NCBI GenBank assembly: GCA_025354615.1
Contig: JANXMO010000481.1
Span: 1 to 14,953, forward strand
Origin: Burkholderiales bacterium
Lineage (GTDB): Bacteria > Pseudomonadota > Gammaproteobacteria > Burkholderiales > Burkholderiaceae_C
Length of the DNA stretch: 14,953 nucleotides
Direction: 5' to 3'
In this document: positions 6,409 through 14,953 of the stretch, in pieces
How positions within the stretch are numbered: position 1 is the stretch's first letter
Layout of the letters: every line of letters starts with the position of its first letter
Made by a program: the position numbers and the translations under genes
Notes under the pieces: generated by a model
What the model was told of the DNA's origin: nothing
Database searches by the model: none
What the model saw: only the letters and a program-made list of their open reading frames with translations

Positions 6409-8591
6409 GGGCCACGCAATTGATGCAAGTGAGCGGGATGAAAAGACCACGGTGTGCGCAAATTGCCGTATGGGTCATGCTGGCGCTGGCCCCCGTGGCG
6501 GCGTTTGCTCAAAATGCCATTCAATCGATCAACAGTTCGCAACAAGCGGGCTCTGAAGTCGTGCGCATTGAGCTGGCCCAGCCATTGGCCAGTGTGCCCA
6601 GAGGTTTTTCGGTGCAAACGCCGCCCCGCGTTGCAATCGATTTGCCGGGCGTGGAAAACGCATTGGGTAAATCCATTGTCGACATCAACCAGGGCAATCT
6701 GCGCTCTGTCAACGTGGCGCAATCCGGTGATCGCACGCGGCTGGTGTTGAATTTGAAACAAGCCGCCAAGTACCGTGCGGAGTTGCAAGGCAATGCGCTG
6801 GTCGTGACCTTGGACACCGTGGCCAGTGCCGGCTTGCCAACACCGCCCAGTGAGCCCGTTCGATTCGCGCCGAGCTTGAACCGGTCTTTGCTGCCGTTGA
6901 AAGACATCGATTTCCGGCGTGCGCCCGATGGTGCTGGCCGTGTCGTCGTCGATTTGCCCAACAACCAGGTGGGAGTCGACATCCGCCAGCAAGGGCAAAC
7001 ACTGGTGGTGGACTTTCTGCGCAGCACGCTACCTGACAGCTTGCGCCGCCGCCTTGATGTCACCGACTTTGGCACCCCTGTTCAAAGCGTGACGACGCAG
7101 CAAAACGGTGACCGTGTGCGCATGGTGGTCGAGCCGCGTGGCGCCTGGGAGCACAGTGCTTACCAAAGCGACAACCAGTTCGTGTTGGAAGTTCGCCCGC
7201 AAAAAGTCGACCCCAACAAGTTGACCCAGGGCCCCGGTTATTCCGGAGAAAAACTCTCACTGAATTTTCAAAACATTGAAGTCCGGGCGTTGTTGCAAGT
7301 CATTGCCGACTTCACCAACTTCAATGTGGTGACCAGTGACACCGTAACTGGCAACGTGACTTTGCGACTCAAAGACGTGCCCTGGGATCAGGCGCTGGAC
7401 ATCATCTTGCAAGCCAAGGGATTGGGCTTGCGCAAGTCGGGCAATGTGATTTTGATTGCGCCCAAAGACGAGCTGTCGGCCAAAGAAAAGCTGGAGTTGG
7501 AATCGAAGGCGCAGATTGCATCGCTTGAGCCGCTGCGCACGCAGGCATTCCAGCTCAACTACACCAAAGCCGAGGAAGTGGCCAAAGGTTTGACCGGCCA
7601 GGCACCCGGACAGGGCGGCGGATCGAATGGCGGGAGCAGCAGCGCGACGCGCATCCTCTCGCCTCGCGGCAGCGTGATTTACGAAGTCCGGACCAACCAG
7701 CTGTTCGTCAGTGATACGCCTTCCAAGCTTGAAGAAATTCAAGCCATGATCCTGAAGATCGACATTCCTGTCCGCCAGGTGCTGATTGAGTCCCGCATTG
7801 TCGTTGCCAGTGATACCTTTGGCCGCTCACTGGGCGTGAAGCTCGGCGTGAATGACTTGCGCGGCGTGCGCGGCGGTATTCCGGGTTACGGCGTTGGCGG
7901 CAACAATTATTTGACGGTGGGCGGCAACTTGAATGCCGTTGGCGCCCAGACGCTGCAAAGCGGCACCACCGGGGTGACCTATGCGGACAGTAACTTCATT
8001 AACCTGCCCGCAACGGGGCAAAACGGTGAAACGCCGGCAACCTTCGCTTTGTCCTTGTTCAGTGCTTCTGCCAACCGCTTCCTTAATCTAGAGCTTTCGG
8101 CGCTGGAAGCCGACGGCAAAGGCAAGGTGGTGTCGAGCCCGCGTGTCATCACGGCGGATCAAAAGCAGGCGGTGATCGAGCAGGGCGAGGAAATTCCTTA
8201 CCAGACGGCCACCTCCAGTGGGGCAACCGCGGTGACTTTCCGCAAGGCCAATCTGAAGTTGGAAGTCACACCGCAAATTACACCCGAAGGCAATGTGATT
8301 CTTGATGTGGACGTGACCAAGGATGCACGCGGCACCTCCGCTGGCGCCGCCGGCTTTGCCATCAACACCAAACACGTCAGAACACAAGTGCTGGTTGAAA
8401 ACGGCGGTACTGTCGTGATCGGCGGCATTTATGAGCAAGCTGAACAGAACGACGTTTCCAAAGTCCCGTTCCTCGGCGATGTGCCTTACTTGGGCAACTT
8501 GTTCAAAACCACGAACAAGACCCTGAGCAAGACGGAACTGCTGATTTTCATCACGCCCAAAGTGGTGAATGATCGGCCAGGAACGCGGTGA
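6405..8591 (+). CDS. pilQ: Type IV pilus secretin PilQ
   Basis: A 728-residue outer-membrane secretin. The signal peptide (about 1-35) ends AAFAQN. Two AMIN domains (about 38-138 and 160-265), which bind peptidoglycan in this family, precede the secretin/TonB short N domain (about 283-355, LSLNFQNIEVRALLQVIADF). Next come an N1-like domain with a Gly/Ser-rich loop (about 400-413), and the secretin barrel (about 455-722) with VPFLGDVPYLGNLF and the closing LLIFITPKVVND. PilQ forms the multimeric gated pore through which the pilus fibre exits. The start is ATG at 6405, with AGGAG at 6392-6396 and a 4-base overlap with pilP; an in-frame ATG at 6360 has no comparable ribosome site. The stop is followed at once by the Ig-like lipoprotein gene rather than by aroK. 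Confidence 0.96.
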   Translation: MRATQLMQVSGMKRPRCAQIAVWVMLALAPVAAFAQNAIQSINSSQQAGSEVVRIELAQPLASVPRGFSVQTPPRVAIDLPGVENALGKSIVDINQGNLRSVNVAQSGDRTRLVLNLKQAAKYRAELQGNALVVTLDTVASAGLPTPPSEPVRFAPSLNRSLLPLKDIDFRRAPDGAGRVVVDLPNNQVGVDIRQQGQTLVVDFLRSTLPDSLRRRLDVTDFGTPVQSVTTQQNGDRVRMVVEPRGAWEHSAYQSDNQFVLEVRPQKVDPNKLTQGPGYSGEKLSLNFQNIEVRALLQVIADFTNFNVVTSDTVTGNVTLRLKDVPWDQALDIILQAKGLGLRKSGNVILIAPKDELSAKEKLELESKAQIASLEPLRTQAFQLNYTKAEEVAKGLTGQAPGQGGGSNGGSSSATRILSPRGSVIYEVRTNQLFVSDTPSKLEEIQAMILKIDIPVRQVLIESRIVVASDTFGRSLGVKLGVNDLRGVRGGIPGYGVGGNNYLTVGGNLNAVGAQTLQSGTTGVTYADSNFINLPATGQNGETPATFALSLFSASANRFLNLELSALEADGKGKVVSSPRVITADQKQAVIEQGEEIPYQTATSSGATAVTFRKANLKLEVTPQITPEGNVILDVDVTKDARGTSAGAAGFAINTKHVRTQVLVENGGTVVIGGIYEQAEQNDVSKVPFLGDVPYLGNLFKTTNKTLSKTELLIFITPKVVNDRPGTR

Positions 8592-8632
8592 GGCAAGGAA
8601 TGAACGTCAATCGATCCGGTGAGACAGTACCA

Positions 8633-10918
8633 ATGAATGCATTTTGGAAAAAATTGGCTGTTGCAGCCTGCGCATTTGCTTTAACAGCTTGTGGTGGCGG
8701 CGGTAGCAATTCTGGAACGTCGGTTTTCAGTTCGGCCAGCTCGCCGACGGTGGGGGCCGCGGTTGGTGGGCCAGTTGCGTCTATCGATGTGTTGCCTAGC
8801 GGCGCCACCGTTGGCACCAATTCGACGGACACGGTCACCATCACGGCCACCGTCAAAAATGCGCAAAATGTTGCGCTTGTTGCAGCACCGGTGGTTTTCT
8901 CGACCGACACCGGCACCTTGACTTCCGCGGTGAGCGTGACCAGTTCGACGGGCCAGGCCACTGCCACCTTGTCTGCCGGCGCCAATAAAACAAACCGGGC
9001 CGTTTTGGTCACCGTTACTTCGGGTGTAGTGAGCGGTACGGCCATTGTCAATGTCGTTTCTGCAAGCCCTGCATCCGTCGATGTCGTCGGTTCGTCAAAT
9101 CGTGTGGGAACGGGAAGCGTCCCTATCCGCATTACTGCAGTTGTTAAAACAGTTGGAAACGTAGCGTTGGCCAATGCGCCTATTCAGTTTTCTGCCAATA
9201 CGGGCAATTTAGTCGCCGCCGTTTCGCAAACCGATGCCACTGGCGCGGCAACCGCCCTGTTTGATCCAGGTGCTGACAAATCCAATCGCACGGCTACCAT
9301 CACGGTGACCTCGGGCAGCGTTTCAGGCACGCTTGCGGTGGTGATCGACGGTTCATCGATCAGCGTTGCAGGCCCGTCCACCCTGGCACTCGGTGCAAGT
9401 ACCGACCTGTCTTTGAAAGTGACGGATTCAACAGGCGCCCCTATTGCAGGGGTGCCGGTCGGTCTAACGGGCATCCTTGGCAATATCCCGGCAGGTACCA
9501 AAGTTACCACCGACAGTGTAGGGACTGCCAAATACACCTATATGGCAAGCAACCCAGGCGCAGACGTTGTCACCGTTAATGGGATTGGCGTGACAGTGTC
9601 TTCCCCTCTCGCCATCAGTGGGCAAGACTTTTCATTCACTTCACCTGTTGCGGGTGTAACGATTCCCGTAGACCCTGCGGGCATCTCCGGTGCTTCGGTT
9701 TCAGTGCGCTATTTGATCAATGGTGTTGCGCCAGGTGCCGGCCGTTACAAAGTGCGTTTTACGTCTACTGCAGGGAGCTTTTTGCCCTCTAGCGCCAGCA
9801 GTGGCATTGATTTGGTGGCCGGTGTTGCGTCCGTACAGGTTGCTTCCAAATTCGCTGGCCCCAGTACGCTGCAGGCCACGGTCTTCGATCCTGCGGCGCC
9901 AAATACCGTTGTGGCGCAATCTGCACTGCAGGTCCAGTTCATTGCGGTAACGCCCAAGTCATTGGTGTTGCAGGTGTCGCCTTCGGCGATTGGCCCCAAT
10001 GCCGTGGGGTCGACCACTCAGCAAGCCGAAGCGCGCGCCACTGTATTGGATGCTGCCAGCAATCCAGTTGCAGGGGTGGCGGTCAATTTCAGCAAAGTGA
10101 CGGATCCCAGCGGCGGCAACCTTTTGCAGGCTTCTGCCATCACCGACTCAAACGGGCTGGCAAAAGTCCAGTATGTTTCCGGCGCCTCTTCTACGCAAAC
10201 GGATGGGGTGACGCTTCAAGCAACAGTGGCCACGGACTCATCCGTCACCAACACTGCAAAGCTGACGGTCAATCAAAGTGCATTGTTTATTGCACTTGGT
10301 CAGGGCAACGATATCTCGAACGTCAATCCAACGACTTATCAAAAGCAATGGACGGCGTATGTCACCGATTCAACCGGTGCTCCCGTTCCCAACGTGACAT
10401 TGACAATCAGTGCATTGCCAACCCGTTATGGCAAAGGATCGTTTCAGTGGAATGGCACGGTATGGGCGTCAAGTACCTACACAACCTCTTTCCCGTTGCC
10501 AGGCGGTGATCCACTTGTAATCTTGCCTAGCGGTAAAAATATCACCTGTGCCAGTGAAGACACGCTGTTGAGCGGTATCGCCAAAAACAATGGATTTTTG
10601 GATGCAGGTGAGGACGTCAATGGCTCTGGCAAGCTGGAGCCTGGCAATGTGATCAGTGTCAACGGAGGTGCTGGCAATACAACCCTGAAGACCGATGCCA
10701 CTGGTTTTTCCATCATCAACTTGCAGTATGCAGAGTCGTACGCTTATTGGGTGGAGATTGCACTGAAGGTGTCTGCCACAGTTGCGGGAACAGAATCCAG
10801 CAACACGGCAACTTTTTTTGTGCCTGGATTAAGTGCGGATTACACACAACAAACCGTGGCACCCGCTGGCGTTGTCAGCCCGTTTGGTGTGGTGGCAAGC
10901 TGTTTGTCACCCAATTGA
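8633..10918 (+). CDS. Ig-like-repeat outer-membrane lipoprotein downstream of pilQ
   Basis: A predicted 761-residue lipoprotein of unknown specific function. The signal peptide MNAFWKKLAVAACAFALTAC ends in lipobox LTAC (Cys20); Gly at +2 suits outer-membrane sorting. A Gly/Ser linker follows, then tandem Big_1/invasin-like Ig domains at about 48-142, 147-238, 241-328, 331-439 and 441-547. The first two are clearly homologous to each other (both have NVALxxAP and NRxxxxTVTSGxVSGT). The C-terminal domain (about 550-761) has a short acidic loop around residues 657-671 (DAGEDVNGSGKLEPG) and cysteines 639 and 757, the only ones in the mature protein besides the lipid-bearing Cys20, so they may form a disulfide. 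The chosen ATG has GGTGAG upstream; ATG at 8600 (GAGG 6 bases upstream) and GTG at 8588 (overlapping the pilQ stop) are alternatives. Base composition is locally lower in G+C than the flanks. Surface adhesion or a pilus-accessory role is inferred from domains and position. Confidence 0.82.
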   Translation: MNAFWKKLAVAACAFALTACGGGGSNSGTSVFSSASSPTVGAAVGGPVASIDVLPSGATVGTNSTDTVTITATVKNAQNVALVAAPVVFSTDTGTLTSAVSVTSSTGQATATLSAGANKTNRAVLVTVTSGVVSGTAIVNVVSASPASVDVVGSSNRVGTGSVPIRITAVVKTVGNVALANAPIQFSANTGNLVAAVSQTDATGAATALFDPGADKSNRTATITVTSGSVSGTLAVVIDGSSISVAGPSTLALGASTDLSLKVTDSTGAPIAGVPVGLTGILGNIPAGTKVTTDSVGTAKYTYMASNPGADVVTVNGIGVTVSSPLAISGQDFSFTSPVAGVTIPVDPAGISGASVSVRYLINGVAPGAGRYKVRFTSTAGSFLPSSASSGIDLVAGVASVQVASKFAGPSTLQATVFDPAAPNTVVAQSALQVQFIAVTPKSLVLQVSPSAIGPNAVGSTTQQAEARATVLDAASNPVAGVAVNFSKVTDPSGGNLLQASAITDSNGLAKVQYVSGASSTQTDGVTLQATVATDSSVTNTAKLTVNQSALFIALGQGNDISNVNPTTYQKQWTAYVTDSTGAPVPNVTLTISALPTRYGKGSFQWNGTVWASSTYTTSFPLPGGDPLVILPSGKNITCASEDTLLSGIAKNNGFLDAGEDVNGSGKLEPGNVISVNGGAGNTTLKTDATGFSIINLQYAESYAYWVEIALKVSATVAGTESSNTATFFVPGLSADYTQQTVAPAGVVSPFGVVASCLSPN

Positions 10919-10923
10919 GTTGA

Positions 10924-11481
10924 GTGCAGTTTTCGATCGCTTTGATCGGCATGCCCGGCTGTGGGAAATCCACAGTCGGGCGGCACTTGGCGCGTCACCT
11001 GCAGCTTCTGTTTTTTGACTCCGATCACGAAGTCGAGCGGCGGGTTGGCAGTTCCGTCAAAACGTTTTTTGAGCGCAAGGGTGAAAACGCCTTCCGGGAC
11101 GTCGAGCAGCAGGTGATCAGTGAGTTGATGGCGGGCGCGCCCGCTGTCATTGCGACGGGCGGCGGTGCCGTGCTGCGCGAAGCCAACCGCTGCGGCCTGA
11201 GCCAGCAGTCGACGGTCATTTACTTGCGTTCAACGCCCGAAGAGCTTTTTCGGCGTTTACGCCATGACACCCAACGCCCGCTGCTCCAGGTCAGTGACCC
11301 GCTTCGCAAGCTGCGTGAGCTGTTTGAAAAACGCGATCCGCTGTACCGGGCAACGGCTGAATTCGTGATTGAAACCGGCCGCCCGTCGGTGCCGACGCTG
11401 ATCAACATGGTGCTGATGCAGCTGGAATTGGCAGGTTTGGTCGACCCGGCCCGCACACCTTCTTCACTGCCCTTGGCTTGA
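10924..11481 (+). CDS. aroK: Shikimate kinase
   Basis: A 185-residue P-loop kinase that phosphorylates shikimate to shikimate 3-phosphate with ATP. Walker A is GMPGCGKST (9-17). The shikimate-binding residues are in place: Asp34 in FDSD, Arg58 in ENAFRDVE, and the glycine triad in ATGGGAV (79-81). The lid region follows with RRLRHDTQRPLL. The GTG at 10924 is the only available start because an in-frame TGA lies immediately upstream at 10921. It is 5 bases beyond the stop of the Ig-like lipoprotein gene and has only a weak GAG ribosome site, so translation probably depends on coupling to the preceding gene. In many relatives aroK lies directly behind pilQ, so the lipoprotein gene appears inserted between the two. 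Confidence 0.95.
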   Translation: MQFSIALIGMPGCGKSTVGRHLARHLQLLFFDSDHEVERRVGSSVKTFFERKGENAFRDVEQQVISELMAGAPAVIATGGGAVLREANRCGLSQQSTVIYLRSTPEELFRRLRHDTQRPLLQVSDPLRKLRELFEKRDPLYRATAEFVIETGRPSVPTLINMVLMQLELAGLVDPARTPSSLPLA

Positions 11482-11565
11482 TGTGAAAGGAAGGCGCTCG
11501 CCAAACTGAACTGCGCTGCTGAAAGGCATGCAGGTCATTCCCCGGCATCGCTTTAAACTGTTTTC

Positions 11566-12687
11566 ATGACCGCTTCCGCTTCCGCTTCCGCTTCCGCTTC
11601 CCCGTCGCACGTCAAAGTCCACATTCCGCTAGGCCCCTCAGGGTATGACATCCACATTGGCTCCGGGCTGCTCGGTCAGGCGTCCAGCTATGCCGGCTTG
11701 CCGCCATCGGCCGCGGCGCTGATCGTGACCAATCCGACGGTGGCGGCGCTGTACTTGCCGCCTTTGCGCGAAGCGCTGGCGGCGCATCACCGCGAGGTGC
11801 ATGTCGTCGAGTTGCCTGACGGCGAGGCGTTCAAGGATGCGGCGTCACTGAACCTGATTTTCGACGCGCTGCTGCGCCATGGTTGTGACCGGCGCACGCT
11901 GTTGTATGCATTGGGCGGCGGTGTTGTGGGCGATATTGCGGGTTTCGCGGCCGCAACCTACATGCGTGGCATTTCCTTCGTACAAGTGCCCACTACGCTG
12001 CTGGCGCAAGTCGATTCATCGGTGGGCGGTAAAACCGGCATCAACCACCCGCTGGGCAAAAACATGATCGGCGCTTTTCACCAGCCCCTGCGGGTGGTGG
12101 CCGACCTCGCCACACTGGCCACGCTGGCGCCGCGCGAGGTCACCGCCGGGCTGGCCGAAGTCATCAAATATGGTCCCATCGCCGATGCCGCTTTTCTGGA
12201 TTGGATCGATGCCAGATTGAGCGATCTGCGCGCCGGCGACCTGGCAGCGCTCGCCCATGCCGTGCAACGCTCGTGCGAAATCAAAGCCGCTGTCGTGGCC
12301 GAGGATGAACGCGAGTCAGGCTTGCGCGCCATTCTCAATTTCGGCCATACCTTCGGCCATGCGATTGAAGCCGGCCTCGGCTTTGGCGCTTGGCTGCATG
12401 GCGAGGCCGTGGGCTGCGGGATGGTGATGGCGGCCGATTTGTCGGCTCGGCTCGGCTTGATTGACCCCGCGTATGCGGCGCGGATTGCGCAAATCGTTCA
12501 GCGCGCCGGCCTGCCGGTCAAAGCGCCCGCGCTTGGCGCCGACCGCTACCTCGAATTGATGCGGCTGGATAAAAAATCACAGGCCGGCCAGATCCGTTTC
12601 GTGGTCATCACCGAGCCCGGCCGCGCGGCGGTGCGCGAGGCGCCCGATGCATTGGTTCGGGACGTCATCGCGGCGCATTGCGCCTGA
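11566..12687 (+). CDS. aroB: 3-Dehydroquinate synthase
   Basis: A 373-residue cytosolic enzyme that converts DAHP to 3-dehydroquinate using NAD and a divalent metal. The NAD-binding segment is [21 protein letters not shown] (about 115-134), followed by [19 protein letters not shown] (142-160) and [14 protein letters not shown]. The expected metal ligands are Glu198 in GLAEVIKYG, His261 in NFGHTFGH and His278 in LHGEAVG. The first dozen residues are an unusual Ala-Ser repeat encoded by a hexanucleotide tandem repeat. ATG at 11566 is the only possible start: an in-frame TAA lies at 11554-11556 and no start codon follows before the conserved fold. No Shine-Dalgarno is visible before it. It lies 84 bases after aroK and 19 before dgt. 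Confidence 0.95.
   Translation: MTASASASASASPSHVKVHIPLGPSGYDIHIGSGLLGQASSYAGLPPSAAALIVTNPTVAALYLPPLREALAAHHREVHVVELPDGEAFKDAASLNLIFDALLRHGCDRRTLLYALGGGVVGDIAGFAAATYMRGISFVQVPTTLLAQVDSSVGGKTGINHPLGKNMIGAFHQPLRVVADLATLATLAPREVTAGLAEVIKYGPIADAAFLDWIDARLSDLRAGDLAALAHAVQRSCEIKAAVVAEDERESGLRAILNFGHTFGHAIEAGLGFGAWLHGEAVGCGMVMAADLSARLGLIDPAYAARIAQIVQRAGLPVKAPALGADRYLELMRLDKKSQAGQIRFVVITEPGRAAVREAPDALVRDVIAAHCA
11572..11601 (+). repeat. Hexanucleotide tandem repeat, five copies of GCTTCC, inside the aroB start
   Basis: Five perfect in-frame copies of GCTTCC begin two codons after the aroB ATG and encode five Ala-Ser pairs. Since the unit is six bases, copy-number change by slippage would add or remove Ala-Ser pairs without a frameshift. 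It lies outside the conserved enzyme fold. Confidence 0.9.
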
Positions 12688-12706
12688 GGATTGAAGGGCG
12701 GCGGGT

Positions 12707-13879
12707 ATGGTTGACGTTTGCGCCGGGGCATTCGCCATGCGGCTGAAGCCTTACGCGTGCGACCCGCAGCAGTCGCGCGGCCGGCGCATCGCCGAAGCGC
12801 CAGCCCCCACGCGTGACGTTTTTCAGCGTGACCGTGACCGCATCGTCCACAGCACCGCATTTCGCCGCCTGGTCTACAAAACCCAGGTGTTTTTGAACCA
12901 CGAAGGCGACCTGTTCCGCACCCGGCTCACGCATTCGCTCGAAGTCGCGCAACTGGGCCGCTCGATGGCCCGCGCATTGGGGCTGAATGAAGATTTGGTC
13001 GAGGCGATTGCGCTGGGCCATGACTTGGGCCACACGCCGTTCGGCCATGCCGGCCAGGAGGCGCTCGACGCCTGCCTCAAGCGCTGCGCAGGCCCAGGCC
13101 ACGGTTTCGAGCACAACCTGCAAAGCCTGCGCGTGGTCGATGTGCTCGAAGAGCGCTACCCTGCTTTTGACGGCTTGAACCTGACGTTCGAAACGCGTGA
13201 AGGCCTGCTCAAGCACTGTTCGCGCCGCCACGCCGAGGCCTTGCAACGGCGCGAACCTGGTGGCGTCGGCCAGCGCTTCCTCGATGGCACCGCCCCGAGC
13301 CTGGAAGCGCAGCTGTGCGATTTGGCCGATGAAATCGCCTACAACGCGCACGACATCGACGACGGCGTGCGCTCTGGCCTGATCACCCTCGAGCAATTGC
13401 TGGAGGTGCCGCTGGTGGCGCGTTTTCATGACGACGTGCTGGCCGAACACCCGCAACTGCAAGGGCGCCGGTTGCTGTACGAGACGGTCCGCCGGCTGCT
13501 GTCGCAATCGGTCTACGACGTAATTGACACCGTTTCCGCCGCATCGGCTGCCGCGCCGCCTGCCGAGGCCAACGCTGCCCATCGGCCGCTGACGCCGCTG
13601 CTGGCTTTCAGCGCCGCATGGCGCGAGCAGAGCACGGTGCTGAAGCAATTTTTGCGCGCTCGGCTTTACCGCCACCCGCAAGTGGCCGGCATGACCGACC
13701 GCGCGCAGCAAGTGGTGCGCGAGCTGTTCGAGGTGTACAGGGCATCGCCCGAACTGTTGCCCGTGCCTGCGGCAGGTGCGCGCGCGCCGCACCGCCAGGT
13801 CGCCGATTACATTGCGGGCATGACCGACCGTTTCGCCATCCGCGAACACCAGCGTTTGACGGGAAAAACCTTGTTTTGA
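12707..13879 (+). CDS. dgt: Deoxyguanosinetriphosphate triphosphohydrolase-like HD-domain protein
   Basis: A 390-residue HD-superfamily hydrolase of the dGTPase type, which in its family splits dNTPs into deoxynucleoside and triphosphate. The N-terminal signature DVFQRDRDRIVHSTAFRRL (37-55) and FLNHEGDLFRTRLTHSLEV (62-80) are diagnostic. Metal ligands are His76, the His105-Asp106 pair in GHDLGHTPFGHAG, and Asp208 in LADEIAYNAHDIDDG. An Ala/Pro-rich insert (about 280-300) precedes the C-terminal helices. It belongs to the class usually annotated as dGTPase-like rather than proven dGTPase, so substrate range is open. ATG at 12707 has AAGGG at 12694-12698; ATG at 12737 is a less likely alternative. 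It follows aroB by 19 bases, probably in the same transcript. Confidence 0.93.
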   Translation: MVDVCAGAFAMRLKPYACDPQQSRGRRIAEAPAPTRDVFQRDRDRIVHSTAFRRLVYKTQVFLNHEGDLFRTRLTHSLEVAQLGRSMARALGLNEDLVEAIALGHDLGHTPFGHAGQEALDACLKRCAGPGHGFEHNLQSLRVVDVLEERYPAFDGLNLTFETREGLLKHCSRRHAEALQRREPGGVGQRFLDGTAPSLEAQLCDLADEIAYNAHDIDDGVRSGLITLEQLLEVPLVARFHDDVLAEHPQLQGRRLLYETVRRLLSQSVYDVIDTVSAASAAAPPAEANAAHRPLTPLLAFSAAWREQSTVLKQFLRARLYRHPQVAGMTDRAQQVVRELFEVYRASPELLPVPAAGARAPHRQVADYIAGMTDRFAIREHQRLTGKTLF

Positions 13880-13943
13880 ACAACGCTTTCCGTCGACGCG
13901 CCTTATTCTTCAAGCCTTGTCAGTCTTGCCTTTGAAAGACACC

Positions 13944-14953
<1,010 letters not shown>

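Noticed and set aside
8551..9174. A 207-codon open frame on the minus strand with a Thr/Val/Ala-rich repetitive translation
   Set aside because: It is the reverse complement of the Ig repeats of the lipoprotein gene; its repetitiveness mirrors those repeats. It starts inside them and has no signal or domain of its own.
12665..13849. A 394-codon open frame on the minus strand opposite dgt
   Set aside because: It is antisense to a clear HD-domain hydrolase with all motifs. Its translation is rich in Arg, Gln, His and Ala with no recognisable domain, typical of a shadow frame in G+C-rich DNA.

Overview
The window is a stretch of chromosome from a betaproteobacterium, most likely Burkholderiales and probably Comamonadaceae (Polaromonas/Rhodoferax/Variovorax-like). 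The evidence is the gene order (lysA-lptM / cyaY / mrcA / pilMNOPQ / aroK-aroB-dgt-gltB), the protein sequences, and G+C-rich codon use in most genes. The genus is an inference. There are no tRNA or rRNA genes, no transposase, no phage gene and no CRISPR array; this is mainly core housekeeping DNA.

Layout. Bases 1-265 (minus strand) hold the first codons of lysA and a small lipoprotein gene (lptM-like). cyaY (264-632, plus) diverges from them. cyaY and mrcA converge on a short gap holding a perfect 10-bp inverted repeat (665-691). mrcA (733-3123, minus) encodes the bifunctional peptidoglycan synthase PBP1a. A 280-base divergent spacer (3124-3403) separates it from the type IV pilus assembly operon pilM-pilN-pilO-pilP-pilQ (3404-8591, plus). 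The pil genes are packed tightly: the pilM/N, pilO/P and pilP/Q junctions overlap by 4 bases and pilN/O are 10 bases apart, implying translational coupling.

Directly behind pilQ, and only 5 bases before aroK, lies the one accessory-looking gene: a predicted outer-membrane lipoprotein of about 761 residues (8633-10918). It is built from bacterial Ig-like repeats and ends in a domain with an EF-hand-like acidic loop. It is locally richer in A+T than the genes around it. The shikimate-pathway pair aroK and aroB follows, then a dGTPase-like HD hydrolase (dgt) and the 5' part of gltB, which runs off the window.

How the genes work together. PilM (cytoplasmic), PilN and PilO (inner membrane), PilP (inner-membrane lipoprotein) and PilQ (outer-membrane secretin) form the alignment and secretin parts of the type IV pilus machine. 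The Ig-like lipoprotein is placed to be co-expressed with them and could act at the cell surface near the secretin; that role is inferred from position and domains only. AroK and AroB act in aromatic amino-acid synthesis, LysA in lysine synthesis, GltB in ammonium assimilation, and CyaY in iron-sulfur cluster assembly.

Most worth a second look: the Ig-like lipoprotein between pilQ and aroK with its C-terminal acidic-loop domain; the five-copy GCTTCC repeat at the very start of aroB together with that gene's missing Shine-Dalgarno; and the palindrome between cyaY and mrcA. I found no convincing entirely new multi-gene system.
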